Shown here one piece after another: positions 1-6,510 of a stretch of DNA of 7,284 bases. Both the position numbers and the translations under genes were made by a program. The first letter of the stretch is position 1; each line of letters opens with the position of its first letter. The stretch comes from Lysobacteraceae bacterium (GTDB lineage Bacteria; Pseudomonadota; Gammaproteobacteria; Xanthomonadales; Xanthomonadaceae): contig DNXT01000065.1 of the NCBI GenBank assembly GCA_003505795.1, forward strand, positions 1 to 7,284, given 5' to 3'. The notes below the pieces were generated by a model. That model saw only the letters and a program-made list of their open reading frames with translations. It did no database searches and was not told the origin of the DNA.

Positions 1-609
1 GACGCGGTCATGCGCGGGCCCGAACGGACCGCGTTCTGCGCGGTGCGCCCGCCCGGCCACCACGCCACCGGCCAGGCCTCGATGGGCTTCTGCCTGTTCA
101 ACAACGTCGGCGTCGCCGCCGCCCACGCCCGCGACGTGCACGGGCTGGAGCGGATCGTGATCGTCGACTTCGACGTGCACCACGGCAACGGCACCCAGGC
201 GATCTTCGACCGCGACCCGCGCGTGCAGTACCTGAGCACCCACGAGTCCGGGCTCTATCCCCATTCCGGCGGCGTCTACGAGCGCGGCGTCGGCAACGTC
301 CACAACGCCCTGCTGCCGCCGGGCAGCGGCGGCTTCCGCTTCCGCAACACCTGGGCCGACCAGATGCTGCCGCTGATCGACGCGTTCAAGCCGCAGCTGG
401 TGATGATCTCGGCCGGGTTCGACGCGCACATGCGCGATCCGCAGGCCGACCTGATGCTGGAGGCGGAGGACTTCGGCTGGCTCACCGCCGAGCTGCGCCG
501 GATCGCCGAGCGCCATGCCAACGGCCGGGTGGTGTCCCTGCTCGAGGGCGGCTACGACCTGCAGGCCCTGCGCGAATCCAGCGTCGCCCACGTCCGGGCG
601 CTGCGCTGA
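1..609 (+). CDS. Histone deacetylase family protein (acetoin utilisation/HDAC-like Zn amidohydrolase), 5' end missing
   Basis: The frame is open from base 1 to the TGA at 607-609, giving 202 C-terminal residues; the ATG at 10 is internal, because the conserved catalytic motif lies directly after it. Family proteins are usually about 300 residues, so roughly the first 100 are outside the window. Visible hallmarks of the arginase/deacetylase fold, numbered from base 1: the catalytic His pair in RPPGHHA (20-21), zinc ligands in DFDVHHGNGTQ (Asp58, His60), the third zinc ligand in SAGFDAH (Asp141), and the catalytic Tyr in LEGGYD (Tyr185). All key residues are intact, so an active deacetylase acting on an acetylated amine or lysine is expected in the cytoplasm; the substrate cannot be read from the sequence. 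The motif style is that of bacterial class II-like enzymes rather than acetylpolyamine amidohydrolases, though the latter cannot be excluded. It lies upstream of lptD in the same direction, about 105 bases before the preferred lptD start. Confidence 0.93.
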   Translation, partial: DAVMRGPERTAFCAVRPPGHHATGQASMGFCLFNNVGVAAAHARDVHGLERIVIVDFDVHHGNGTQAIFDRDPRVQYLSTHESGLYPHSGGVYERGVGNVHNALLPPGSGGFRFRNTWADQMLPLIDAFKPQLVMISAGFDAHMRDPQADLMLEAEDFGWLTAELRRIAERHANGRVVSLLEGGYDLQALRESSVAHVRALR

Positions 610-644
610 GCCCGGATTCCGATGAACCCGCGCCGCATCCGGGC
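610..644. repeat. 8-bp inverted repeat just after the deacetylase gene
   Basis: GCCCGGAT (610-617) and ATCCGGGC (637-644) are perfect inverted copies separated by 19 bases. A stem-loop here would begin one base after the deacetylase stop codon. No T-run follows, so it is not a classical intrinsic terminator. It could weakly attenuate read-through into lptD or be chance in GC-rich DNA. The ATG at 622, the upstream alternative start of lptD, lies in its loop. Confidence 0.35.
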
Positions 645-655
645 GACGGTCTTCA

Positions 656-687
656 TTGCCCCTATGCGGCCCATGCGGCAAGCTAAC
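656..687 (+). promoter_or_regulatory. Possible lptD promoter (weak)
   Basis: TTGCCC (656-661) resembles a -35 box. AAGCTA (680-685, spacing 18) or GCTAAC (682-687, spacing 20) could serve as a poor -10. The stretch is less GC-rich than its surroundings and lies 28-60 bases before the GTG at 715. A direct repeat ATGCGGC occurs at 664-670 and 673-679 inside the spacer. The match to sigma-70 consensus is weak; position and base composition are the main support. Confidence 0.25.
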
Positions 688-714
688 CGCCATTTTCCTC
701 CCCGATCCGACCGC

Positions 715-3108
715 GTGCGCCGAGCTCTTCGCCTGCTGCCCCTGCCCCTGAGCATCGCCATCTGCCTGCCGGCAATGGCCGACGACAAGCCCCTCAACTG
801 GGGCCTGTGCCCGGTTACCGAGCCGTTGCCCGGCTTCGACGAGGCACCGCCGGCGGACAGGGCCGCCGCCGAGAACCGCCAGAGCCTGCCCACCGACATC
901 GAGGGCGACCAGCTCTCGGGCACCGAGATCACCCCGCAGTACCAGGGCAACGTGGCGCTCAAGCGCGGCGACCAGTTCCTCGGCGCCGACAGCCTGCGCA
1001 TGGACACCGAGACCGGCAACTACATCGCCGAGGGCAACGTCCGCTACCAGGACTCGTCGATCCGCATGGTCGCCGAGCGCGCCGAAGGCAACCAGGACAC
1101 CGACACCCACAAGGTCAGCAACATCAAGTACCAGCTGATCGACCGGCGCGGCAACGGCGGCGCCGATTCGGTCGACCTGCAGGGCTCGGTCGGGCAGATG
1201 CACCGCTCCACCTACACCACCTGCGATCCGTCGCAACCGATCTGGCGCGTGCGCGCGCCGGAGATCGACGTGGACAACGAGGAAGGCTTCGGCACCGCGC
1301 GCAACGCGGTGCTGCAGATCGGCAAGGTGCCGGTGCTGTACATGCCGTGGTTCAAGTTCCCGATCGACGACCGCCGCCAGACCGGCCTGCTGTACCCGCA
1401 GCTGAGCGTTTCCGGCCGCAACGGTTTCGACTACACCCAGCCGATCTACCTGAACCTGGCGCCGAACTACGACGACACGCTGTATCCGCGCTACATGAGC
1501 AAGCGCGGCTTCATGCTCGACAACGAGTTCCGCTACCTGTACACCGGCGGCCGCGGCGAACTGCACACCGCCTACCTGCCCAACGACAAGCTGCGCGACA
1601 AGGACCGCGGCAAGGTCGAGTTCAGCGGCTACCACAACATCGACAAGCACTGGCAGGCGCGCGCCAACATCGCCTGGATCAGCGACGAGCGCTATACCGA
1701 GGACTTCGCCAGCCGCCTCAACGGCATCTCGGTCTCCAGCATCCAGAGCACCGTCGGCGTCTACGGCACCGGCAAGAGCTGGACCGCCGGCCTGATGGCC
1801 GACCACTGGCAGCTCGCCGACTACACGCTCACCGAAAGGTCCCTGCAGTACGACCGCCAGCCGCGCGCCTACTTCACCTGGGACCAGCCGATCGGCCGCT
1901 GGTTCGAGGCCGGCGTGTATGCCGAGGCGGTGCGCTTCGTCCACGACGACGTCCACCTCAAGCGCTACGACCAGGATACCCAGGAATACGAACGCACCGG
2001 CGTGGTCCAGGAGATGCCCGGCGGCTCGCGCCTGGACGTCAAGCCGTACGTGTCGATGCCGCTGGCCGGCGCCGCCTGGTACGTCACCCCGACCCTGGCC
2101 TGGCGCTACACCGCCTACCAGCTGGACCGCGACCTGGCCGAGCAGCTGCGCGCCAGCGGCGGCAGCGGCGACCGCACCCCGACCCGCAGCCTGCCGATCG
2201 CCACCCTCGACGCCGGCCTGTTCTTCGACCGCGAGACCTCGATCGGCGGCACCGACTACCTGCAGACCCTGGAACCGCGCCTGTTCTACCTGAACACGCC
2301 GTACCGCGACCAGAGCGACCTGCCGCTGTTCGACACCCGCGCCTTCACCTTCAGCTGGGGCCAGCTGTTCCGCGACAGCCGCTACACCGGCGCCGACCGC
2401 CAGAACGACGCCAACCAGCTGACCGTGGCGCTGACCTCGCGCCTGCTGCGCCAGGCCGACGGCCGCGAGAAGCTGTCGGCCAGCGTCGGCCAGATCCTCT
2501 ACTTCGACGATTCGCAGGTCACCCTCAACAGCAGCGAATCGCCGGTCGAGCAGGGCAAGTCGGCCTGGGTGGCCGACGTCAACTACATGATCAACGACCG
2601 CTGGACCCTGGGCGCGACCTACCAGTGGAACCCCAACTTCCGGCGCGAGGACCTGGCCAGCATCCGCACCCGCTACCTGCTCAAGGACGACGGCATCATC
2701 AACCTGGCCTACCGCTACCGGCGCAACGCCTCCAGCGGCGCCGACCAGCTCGAGCAGGCCGACTTCTCGTTCCTGTACCCGATCAACCCGACCTGGAGCC
2801 TAGTCGGCCGCTACTACTACTCGCTGCTGGACAACAAGCCGCTGGAGATCATCGGCGGCGTGCAGTGGGACAGCTGCTGCCTGGCGGTCCGCGCCCTGGC
2901 CCGGCGCTACGTCCGCAACCGCGAGGGCGAGATGAACAACTCCTTCCAGCTTGAATTCGTGCTGAAGGGCTTGAGCTCGCTGGGCCAGGACACGGACCGC
3001 ACTTTGCGCCGTGCTATTCTCGGCTACTACCGCGACGACCTGTATCTGGTCCCGCCCAGCAACACCACGACCGATCCGGACGATTACGATCCGAACCAGA
3101 TTCCATGA
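715..3108 (+). CDS. lptD: LPS-assembly outer-membrane protein LptD (Imp/OstA)
   Basis: LptD with the lipoprotein LptE forms the outer-membrane translocon that places lipopolysaccharide in the outer leaflet. The preferred start is GTG at 715 (797 residues): it gives a compact signal peptide, RRALRLLPLPLSIAICLPAMA, cleaved about after Ala22, and matches Xanthomonas homologues as I recall them. The in-frame ATGs at 622, 664 and 673 would add 31, 17 or 14 residues ahead of the signal peptide; none has a clear Shine-Dalgarno. After the signal come the periplasmic LptA/OstA-like jellyroll (about 58-200) and the C-terminal LptD beta-barrel (about 210-797), rich in alternating aromatic strands. Cysteines at 32, 170 and the pair 721-722 (WDSCC) correspond to the E. 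coli disulfide set 31, 173, 724, 725, so the redox-controlled assembly appears conserved. The length is close to the E. coli protein (784). The last four bases overlap surA, whose product assists LptD folding. Confidence 0.96.
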   Translation: MRRALRLLPLPLSIAICLPAMADDKPLNWGLCPVTEPLPGFDEAPPADRAAAENRQSLPTDIEGDQLSGTEITPQYQGNVALKRGDQFLGADSLRMDTETGNYIAEGNVRYQDSSIRMVAERAEGNQDTDTHKVSNIKYQLIDRRGNGGADSVDLQGSVGQMHRSTYTTCDPSQPIWRVRAPEIDVDNEEGFGTARNAVLQIGKVPVLYMPWFKFPIDDRRQTGLLYPQLSVSGRNGFDYTQPIYLNLAPNYDDTLYPRYMSKRGFMLDNEFRYLYTGGRGELHTAYLPNDKLRDKDRGKVEFSGYHNIDKHWQARANIAWISDERYTEDFASRLNGISVSSIQSTVGVYGTGKSWTAGLMADHWQLADYTLTERSLQYDRQPRAYFTWDQPIGRWFEAGVYAEAVRFVHDDVHLKRYDQDTQEYERTGVVQEMPGGSRLDVKPYVSMPLAGAAWYVTPTLAWRYTAYQLDRDLAEQLRASGGSGDRTPTRSLPIATLDAGLFFDRETSIGGTDYLQTLEPRLFYLNTPYRDQSDLPLFDTRAFTFSWGQLFRDSRYTGADRQNDANQLTVALTSRLLRQADGREKLSASVGQILYFDDSQVTLNSSESPVEQGKSAWVADVNYMINDRWTLGATYQWNPNFRREDLASIRTRYLLKDDGIINLAYRYRRNASSGADQLEQADFSFLYPINPTWSLVGRYYYSLLDNKPLEIIGGVQWDSCCLAVRALARRYVRNREGEMNNSFQLEFVLKGLSSLGQDTDRTLRRAILGYYRDDLYLVPPSNTTTDPDDYDPNQIP

Positions 3109-4475
3109 CCAAATCCCTCTCTGTACTCCTCGCCTCGCTGCTGGTCGTCGCCAGCACGGTTTCGCCGCTGGCATCGGCTCAACAGACCCAGCCGCTTGAC
3201 CGCATCGCTGCCATCGTCGACGAGGATGTCGTATTGCAGAGCGAGCTCGACCGGGCCATGCACAACGTCAAGGCGCAGTACGCCGGCCGCGAGAACCAGC
3301 TGCCGCCGGACAACGTGCTGCAGCGCCAGGTGCTGGAGCGCCTGATCCTGGTCAAGCTGCAGGTCGGCCGGGCCGAGGGCAGCGGCATCCGGGTCGGCGA
3401 CGAGGAGCTGAACCGCGCCATCGCCGGCATCGCCCAGCAGAACGGCACCAGCGTCGACGGGCTGCGCCAGAAGCTGGCCGCCGACGGCATGTCCTACGAC
3501 GATTTCCGCAACTCGGTGCGCGACGAGATCACCGTCCAGCGCCTGCGCCAGAGCTTCGCGCAGAGCCGGGTCAGCGTCAGCGAGGGCGAGGTCGACACCG
3601 CGCTCGCCCAGCAGAGCAGCTCCGGCGCCCAGTACCACCTGGCCCACATCCTGATCGGCCTGCCGGACGGCGCGACCGCCGAGCAGATCGCCACCGGCCA
3701 GCAGAAGGTCGACGGCGTCAAGAACCTGATCGACAAGGGCGAGCTCGACTTCTCGGCCGCCGCGGTGCGCTACTCCGACAGCCCCAACGCGCTGGAAGGC
3801 GGCGACCTGGGCTGGCGCAGCCTCGACGAGATCCCGAACGCCTTCGCCCAGCTGATCCGCGACATGCAGCCCGGCCAGGTGGTCGGCCCGCTGCGCGGCC
3901 CGAGCGGCTTCCAGCTGCTGAAGCTGGTCGAGATCCGCGACGGCAGCGCCGGCGGCGAGCAGAAGATGGTCACCGAGTACCACGCCCGCCACATCCTGAT
4001 CCGGGTCAACGAGAACCAGAGCGACGCCGCGGCCAAGGCCAAGATCGACACCCTGCGCGCGCGCATCGTCGGCGGCGCGGACTTCCAGGCCACCGCCAAG
4101 GAGTCGTCCGAGGACGCCAACAGCCGCGGCCAGGGCGGCGACCTCGGCTGGTTCCCGGCAGACGCGTTCGGCCCGGACTTCGGCCGCCAGGTCGAGGGCA
4201 TCGACGACGGCGGGGTGTCCGAGCCGTTCCGCACCGAGGCCGGCTGGCACATCATCCAGCGCGTGGCCACGCGCCAGACCGACGTCAGCAGCGAGAACCA
4301 GCGCGCCCAGGTCCGCGAGACCATCGGCCGGCGCAAGCTGGAAGAGGAATACAACCGCTTCCTGCAGGAAATGCGCGGCGAGGCCTACGTGAGCTTCCGC
4401 ACCGGCGACCGTACCGACGAGAACGCCACCGCCGCGCCGGCGGCGGCCGAAGCGCCGAAGGATCCGCAGAACTGA
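3105..4475 (+). CDS. surA: Periplasmic chaperone / peptidyl-prolyl isomerase SurA
   Basis: SurA escorts unfolded outer-membrane proteins, LptD among them, across the periplasm to the BAM complex. The 456-residue product has a signal peptide (1-25, cleavage about ASA|QQ), a SurA N-terminal chaperone domain (about 28-165, beginning LDRIAAIVDEDVVLQSELD), two parvulin PPIase domains and a C-terminal helix. Parvulin 1 (about 177-278) shows YHLAHILI and GGDLGW; parvulin 2 (about 291-388) shows YHARHILI, GGDLGWF and GWHIIQ. The C-terminal helix (about 397-425, RRKLEEEYNRFLQEMR) packs with the N domain in known structures. It is followed by a flexible tail rich in Ala and Pro (about 437-456) that E. 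coli SurA does not have, to my recollection. The ATG overlaps the lptD stop as ATGA and lacks a good Shine-Dalgarno (preceding bases AACCAGATTCC), so translation is probably coupled to lptD. Length is slightly above the E. coli protein (428) because of the tail and small insertions. Confidence 0.97.
   Translation: MTKSLSVLLASLLVVASTVSPLASAQQTQPLDRIAAIVDEDVVLQSELDRAMHNVKAQYAGRENQLPPDNVLQRQVLERLILVKLQVGRAEGSGIRVGDEELNRAIAGIAQQNGTSVDGLRQKLAADGMSYDDFRNSVRDEITVQRLRQSFAQSRVSVSEGEVDTALAQQSSSGAQYHLAHILIGLPDGATAEQIATGQQKVDGVKNLIDKGELDFSAAAVRYSDSPNALEGGDLGWRSLDEIPNAFAQLIRDMQPGQVVGPLRGPSGFQLLKLVEIRDGSAGGEQKMVTEYHARHILIRVNENQSDAAAKAKIDTLRARIVGGADFQATAKESSEDANSRGQGGDLGWFPADAFGPDFGRQVEGIDDGGVSEPFRTEAGWHIIQRVATRQTDVSSENQRAQVRETIGRRKLEEEYNRFLQEMRGEAYVSFRTGDRTDENATAAPAAAEAPKDPQN
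4457..4462 (+). promoter_or_regulatory. Ribosome-binding site pointing to a CTG start for pdxA
   Basis: GAAGGA (4457-4462), inside the end of surA, is the best Shine-Dalgarno sequence near the surA/pdxA junction. It lies 9 bases before CTG (4472-4474), normal start spacing. It is 18 bases before ATC (4481) and 72 bases before GTG (4535), both too far for use. This site is the main reason for placing the pdxA start at 4472. Confidence 0.55.
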
Positions 4476-5467
4476 GCGCGATCCCGGCGCTCGCGCTGGT
4501 CCCCGGCGAACCGGCCGGCATCGGTCCCGAGCTGGTGGTCCGGCTCGTGCAGCAGCCGCGCAGCGATGCGCGGCTGCTTGCGTTTGCCGACCCGGACACG
4601 CTGCGCGGCGCGGCGCGGACGCTGTCGCTGCCGCTGCACCTGCTCGCTCCGGACCAGCTCGCCCGTCGCCCCGGCGAACTGTGCCTGCACGAGATCAGGC
4701 AGCCGGTCGCCAGCCGCTTCGGCGTGGCGGATCCGCGCAACGCGGCGGCGGTGATCGATGCCCTGCACGCAGGCGCCGGCGCCTGCCTGTCCGGCGCCCT
4801 CGACGGCATCGTCACCGGCCCGGTGCACAAGGCGGTGGTCAACGCCGGCGGCATCCCCTACACCGGCACCACCGAACTGCTTGCCCAGCAGGCCGGCTGC
4901 GAGGTGGTGATGATGCTGGCCAACGACATCGTCCGCGTGGCCCTGGTCACCACTCACCTGCCGCTGCGCGCGGTCGCGGACGCGCTCACCGCCGAGGCGC
5001 TGGAACGCAGCCTGCGCATCGTCGTGGCGGCGATGCGGCGCGACTTCGAGATCGCGCATCCGCGCATCGCGGTGCTGGGCCTGAACCCGCACGCCGGCGA
5101 GGATGGCCACCTCGGACGCGAGGAACTGGACACCATGATCCCGGTGCTGGAGCGGCTGCGCGCGCAGGGGATGCAGCTGATCGGCCCGCTGCCTGCGGAT
5201 ACCGCGTTCCTGCCGGGCAAGCTCGCCGGCTTCGACGCGGTGCTGGCCATGTACCACGACCAGGGCCTGCCGGTGCTCAAGTACAGCGGCTTCGAGCGGG
5301 CGGTGAACATCACCCTCGGCCTGCCCTATCCGCGCGTGGCGGTCGACCACGGCACCGCGCTGGACCTGGCCGGGCGCGGCCTGGCCGATCCCTCCAGCCT
5401 GTTCGAGGCGGTACGGCAGTGCGCGGCGATGGCCGCGCGCCGGCAACGGCCGCCGCCGCTCCCGTAG
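4472..5467 (+). CDS. pdxA: 4-hydroxythreonine-4-phosphate dehydrogenase PdxA (probable CTG start)
   Basis: PdxA oxidises 4-hydroxy-L-threonine phosphate with NAD; the product loses CO2 and PdxJ joins it to deoxyxylulose phosphate to make pyridoxine phosphate (vitamin B6). From CTG 4472 the protein is 331 residues, near the E. coli length (329). The conserved N-terminal motif VPGEPAGIGPE (10-20) lies upstream of the first standard start codon, GTG 4535, which would give only 310 residues and lose it. No ATG, GTG or TTG occurs in frame between 4472 and that GTG, nor did I find one in the roughly 100 bases before 4472. Metal-binding histidines are His162 (TTHLPLRAV), His207 (NPHAGEDGH) and His262 (MYHDQGLP), each exactly four less than E. 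coli 166, 211 and 266. VDHGTALDLAG (291-301) is also family-typical. The CTG overlaps the surA stop as CTGA, mirroring ATGA at lptD/surA. An ATC start at 4481, or a sequencing error there hiding an ATG, is the alternative. The stop TAG lies in a REP element. Confidence 0.95.
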   Translation: MSAIPALALVPGEPAGIGPELVVRLVQQPRSDARLLAFADPDTLRGAARTLSLPLHLLAPDQLARRPGELCLHEIRQPVASRFGVADPRNAAAVIDALHAGAGACLSGALDGIVTGPVHKAVVNAGGIPYTGTTELLAQQAGCEVVMMLANDIVRVALVTTHLPLRAVADALTAEALERSLRIVVAAMRRDFEIAHPRIAVLGLNPHAGEDGHLGREELDTMIPVLERLRAQGMQLIGPLPADTAFLPGKLAGFDAVLAMYHDQGLPVLKYSGFERAVNITLGLPYPRVAVDHGTALDLAGRGLADPSSLFEAVRQCAAMAARRQRPPPLP

Positions 5468-5486
5468 GAGCGACTTCGGTCGCGAC
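5464..5486 (+). repeat. Outer-left REP unit, GTAG-headed
   Basis: The unit starts with GTAG and contains the perfect hairpin GCGAC-TTCG-GTCGC (5470-5483), a UUCG tetraloop stem in RNA. Bases 2-4 of the GTAG head (5465-5467) are the pdxA stop codon. It matches the reverse complement of 5616-5638 at 21 of 23 positions. Confidence 0.85.
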
Positions 5487-5526
5487 GAGGCCGCGCCCGC
5501 CGGCCTTCTTGCCAGTGAGGGGATTG

Positions 5527-5555
5527 CCTGTGGGAGGGACTTCAGCCCCGACAGG
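5527..5555 (+). repeat. Inner-left REP-like unit
   Basis: CCTGTGGGAGGGACTTCAGC begins this second, related palindrome type with a GTGG rather than GTAG head. Its own hairpin (GGGACTTCAGCCC) is imperfect because of the A at 5539. It pairs with 5576-5598 over 22 bases with a single-base insertion. Confidence 0.75.
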
Positions 5556-5572
5556 CTTTACCGGCACGGCCT

Positions 5573-5598
5573 GGCGGGGGCTGAAGCCCTCCCACAGG
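5573..5598 (-). repeat. Inner-right REP-like unit, inverted
   Basis: This is the inverted copy of the inner-left unit. On the + strand it reads GGGGGCTGAAGCCCTCCCAC from 5576 and contains the perfect small hairpin GGGC-TGAA-GCCC. Only about 17 bases separate the two inner arms, so they can fold on each other. Confidence 0.75.
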
Positions 5599-5615
5599 AA
5601 TTCCGGCACGGCCCG

Positions 5616-5638
5616 ATCGCGACCGAAGTCGCTCCCAC
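5616..5638 (-). repeat. Outer-right REP unit, inverted
   Basis: TCGCGACCGAAGTCGCTCC (5617-5635) is an exact 19-base reverse complement of the core of the outer-left unit and keeps the GCGAC/GTCGC stem with its four-base loop. Its head, read on the - strand, is GTGG instead of GTAG. It ends 53 bases before the rsmA start. Confidence 0.85.
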
Positions 5639-5679
5639 GTGCAGGGATGCGGTACGCCGAGCCGCGCCGCCGCTGCGGG

Positions 5680-5691
5680 TAAACTGTCGCG
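5680..5691 (+). promoter_or_regulatory. Putative leaderless promoter of rsmA (-10 TAAACT)
   Basis: TAAACT (5680-5685) matches the sigma-70 -10 consensus TATAAT at four of six positions, including the key T, A and final T. Six bases separate it from the ATG at 5692, so transcription starting seven bases after the hexamer would begin on the A of the start codon. No Shine-Dalgarno is present in these six bases. No convincing -35 box is visible at 5657-5662. The local AT enrichment in very GC-rich DNA supports the call. Confidence 0.5.
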
Positions 5692-6486
5692 ATGACCGCC
5701 TCTCCCACCTTCAGCGCGCCGGCCAAGAAGTCGCTGGGCCAGCATTTCCTGGCCGACCGCCACTACATCGACAGCATCGTCCGCGCGGTGTCGCCCAGGC
5801 CGGGCGACCGGCTGGTCGAGATCGGCCCCGGCCAGGGCGCGATCACGCTGCCGCTGCTGCGCGCCCACGGCCAGCTGACCGTGATCGAGTTCGACCGCGA
5901 CCTGATCGCCCCGCTCACCGCCGCGGCGGCGCCGATCGGCGCGCTGACCATCATCCACCGCGACGTGCTGTCGGTGGACTTCGGCGAACTGGCCGGCGGC
6001 CAGCCGATCCGGCTGGTCGGCAACCTGCCCTACAACATCTCCTCGCCGATCCTGTTCCATGCGCTGGATCATGCCGGCGCCATCGCCGACATGCACTTCA
6101 TGCTGCAGAAGGAAGTGGTCGACCGCATGGCCGCCGCACCCGGCAGCAAGACCTATGGCCGGCTCAGCGTGATGCTGCAGGCCTGGTGCGAGGTCACCTC
6201 GCTGTTCGTGGTGCCGCCGGGCGCGTTCCGGCCGCCGCCGAAGGTCGATTCGGCGGTGGTGCGGCTGGTGCCGCGCGATCCGGCCGGCGTCGGCATCGGC
6301 GATCGCAGGCGTTTCGCCGAGGTGGTGCGCGCCGCGTTCGGCCAGCGCCGCAAGACGCTGCGCAACGCGCTGTCCGGCGTCTGCGACGCCCGCCACTTCG
6401 AGGCCGCCGGCGTACGCGCCGACGCCCGCGCCGAACAGCTCGAAGTGGCCGACTTCATCCGTCTCGCCAACGTCGTCCTGGATTGA
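5692..6486 (+). CDS. rsmA: 16S rRNA (adenine1518-N6/adenine1519-N6)-dimethyltransferase RsmA (KsgA)
   Basis: RsmA uses S-adenosylmethionine to dimethylate two adjacent adenines in helix 45 of 16S rRNA, a late checkpoint of 30S assembly; its loss gives kasugamycin resistance in many bacteria. The 264-residue product has the family-typical start KKSLGQHFL (12-20), SAM-binding motif I EIGPGQGAIT (43-52), the acidic residue after strand 2 (EFD, 66-68), HRDVLSVDF (89-97) and the catalytic NLPYNISSPI (111-120). FRPPPKVDSAVVRL (179-192) and FGQRRKTLRNAL (216-227) mark the C-terminal region. Length is normal for the family (E. coli 273). The gene follows the REP block and appears to have its own promoter; the 224 bases after pdxA argue against translational coupling. 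The downstream gap to apaG is 37 bases. Confidence 0.97.
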   Translation: MTASPTFSAPAKKSLGQHFLADRHYIDSIVRAVSPRPGDRLVEIGPGQGAITLPLLRAHGQLTVIEFDRDLIAPLTAAAAPIGALTIIHRDVLSVDFGELAGGQPIRLVGNLPYNISSPILFHALDHAGAIADMHFMLQKEVVDRMAAAPGSKTYGRLSVMLQAWCEVTSLFVVPPGAFRPPPKVDSAVVRLVPRDPAGVGIGDRRRFAEVVRAAFGQRRKTLRNALSGVCDARHFEAAGVRADARAEQLEVADFIRLANVVLD

Positions 6487-6510
6487 CGTCCACCACACCC
6501 CCGCTTTGCT

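Larger units (their letters stand above)
5464..5638. repeat. Nested REP/REPIN block between pdxA and rsmA
   Basis: Four short palindromic units form two inverted pairs, one inside the other: outer arms 5464-5486 and 5616-5638, inner arms 5527-5555 and 5573-5598. The GTAG head with a GC-rich foldback is the signature of REP elements mobilised by REP-associated tyrosine transposases (RAYTs); related GTAG repeats are abundant in Stenotrophomonas and relatives. No transposase gene is in the window, so this is a non-autonomous insertion. A direct repeat CCGGCACGGCC (5561-5571 and 5603-5613) precedes both right-hand arms. A transcript through the block could fold into a long hairpin that stabilises the 3' end of lptD-surA-pdxA mRNA or slows read-through; there is no T-tract for a standard terminator. 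Confidence 0.85.

Noticed and set aside
620..660. A sigma-E promoter for lptD-surA, as in E. coli
   Set aside because: The nearest candidates (TGAACC about 624-629 with TCTTCA 650-655) have poor matches and about 20 bases of spacing, so I cannot support it.
807..2954. A 715-codon open frame on the + strand inside lptD, in another reading phase
   Set aside because: It translates to Arg/Pro/Ala/His-rich low-complexity sequence typical of the +1 shift of a GC-rich gene, while lptD in the correct frame is clearly conserved. Its length is a codon-bias effect.
3084..4250. A 388-codon open frame on the - strand opposite surA
   Set aside because: The product is a Leu/Ala/Val/Asp-rich mirror of surA codons with no recognisable domain, so it is an antisense shadow. 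The same applies to the - strand frames at 4385-5446 and 5542-6525.
4535..5467. pdxA starting at GTG 4535
   Set aside because: It would delete the conserved VPGEPAGIGPE segment and give 310 residues, about 20 short of the family, with no ribosome-binding site at normal spacing that I can see.
5487..5679. An intrinsic terminator or small RNA gene in the pdxA-rsmA gap
   Set aside because: The hairpins are explained by REP units and no T-tract follows any of them; no independent RNA structure or promoter for a small RNA is visible.
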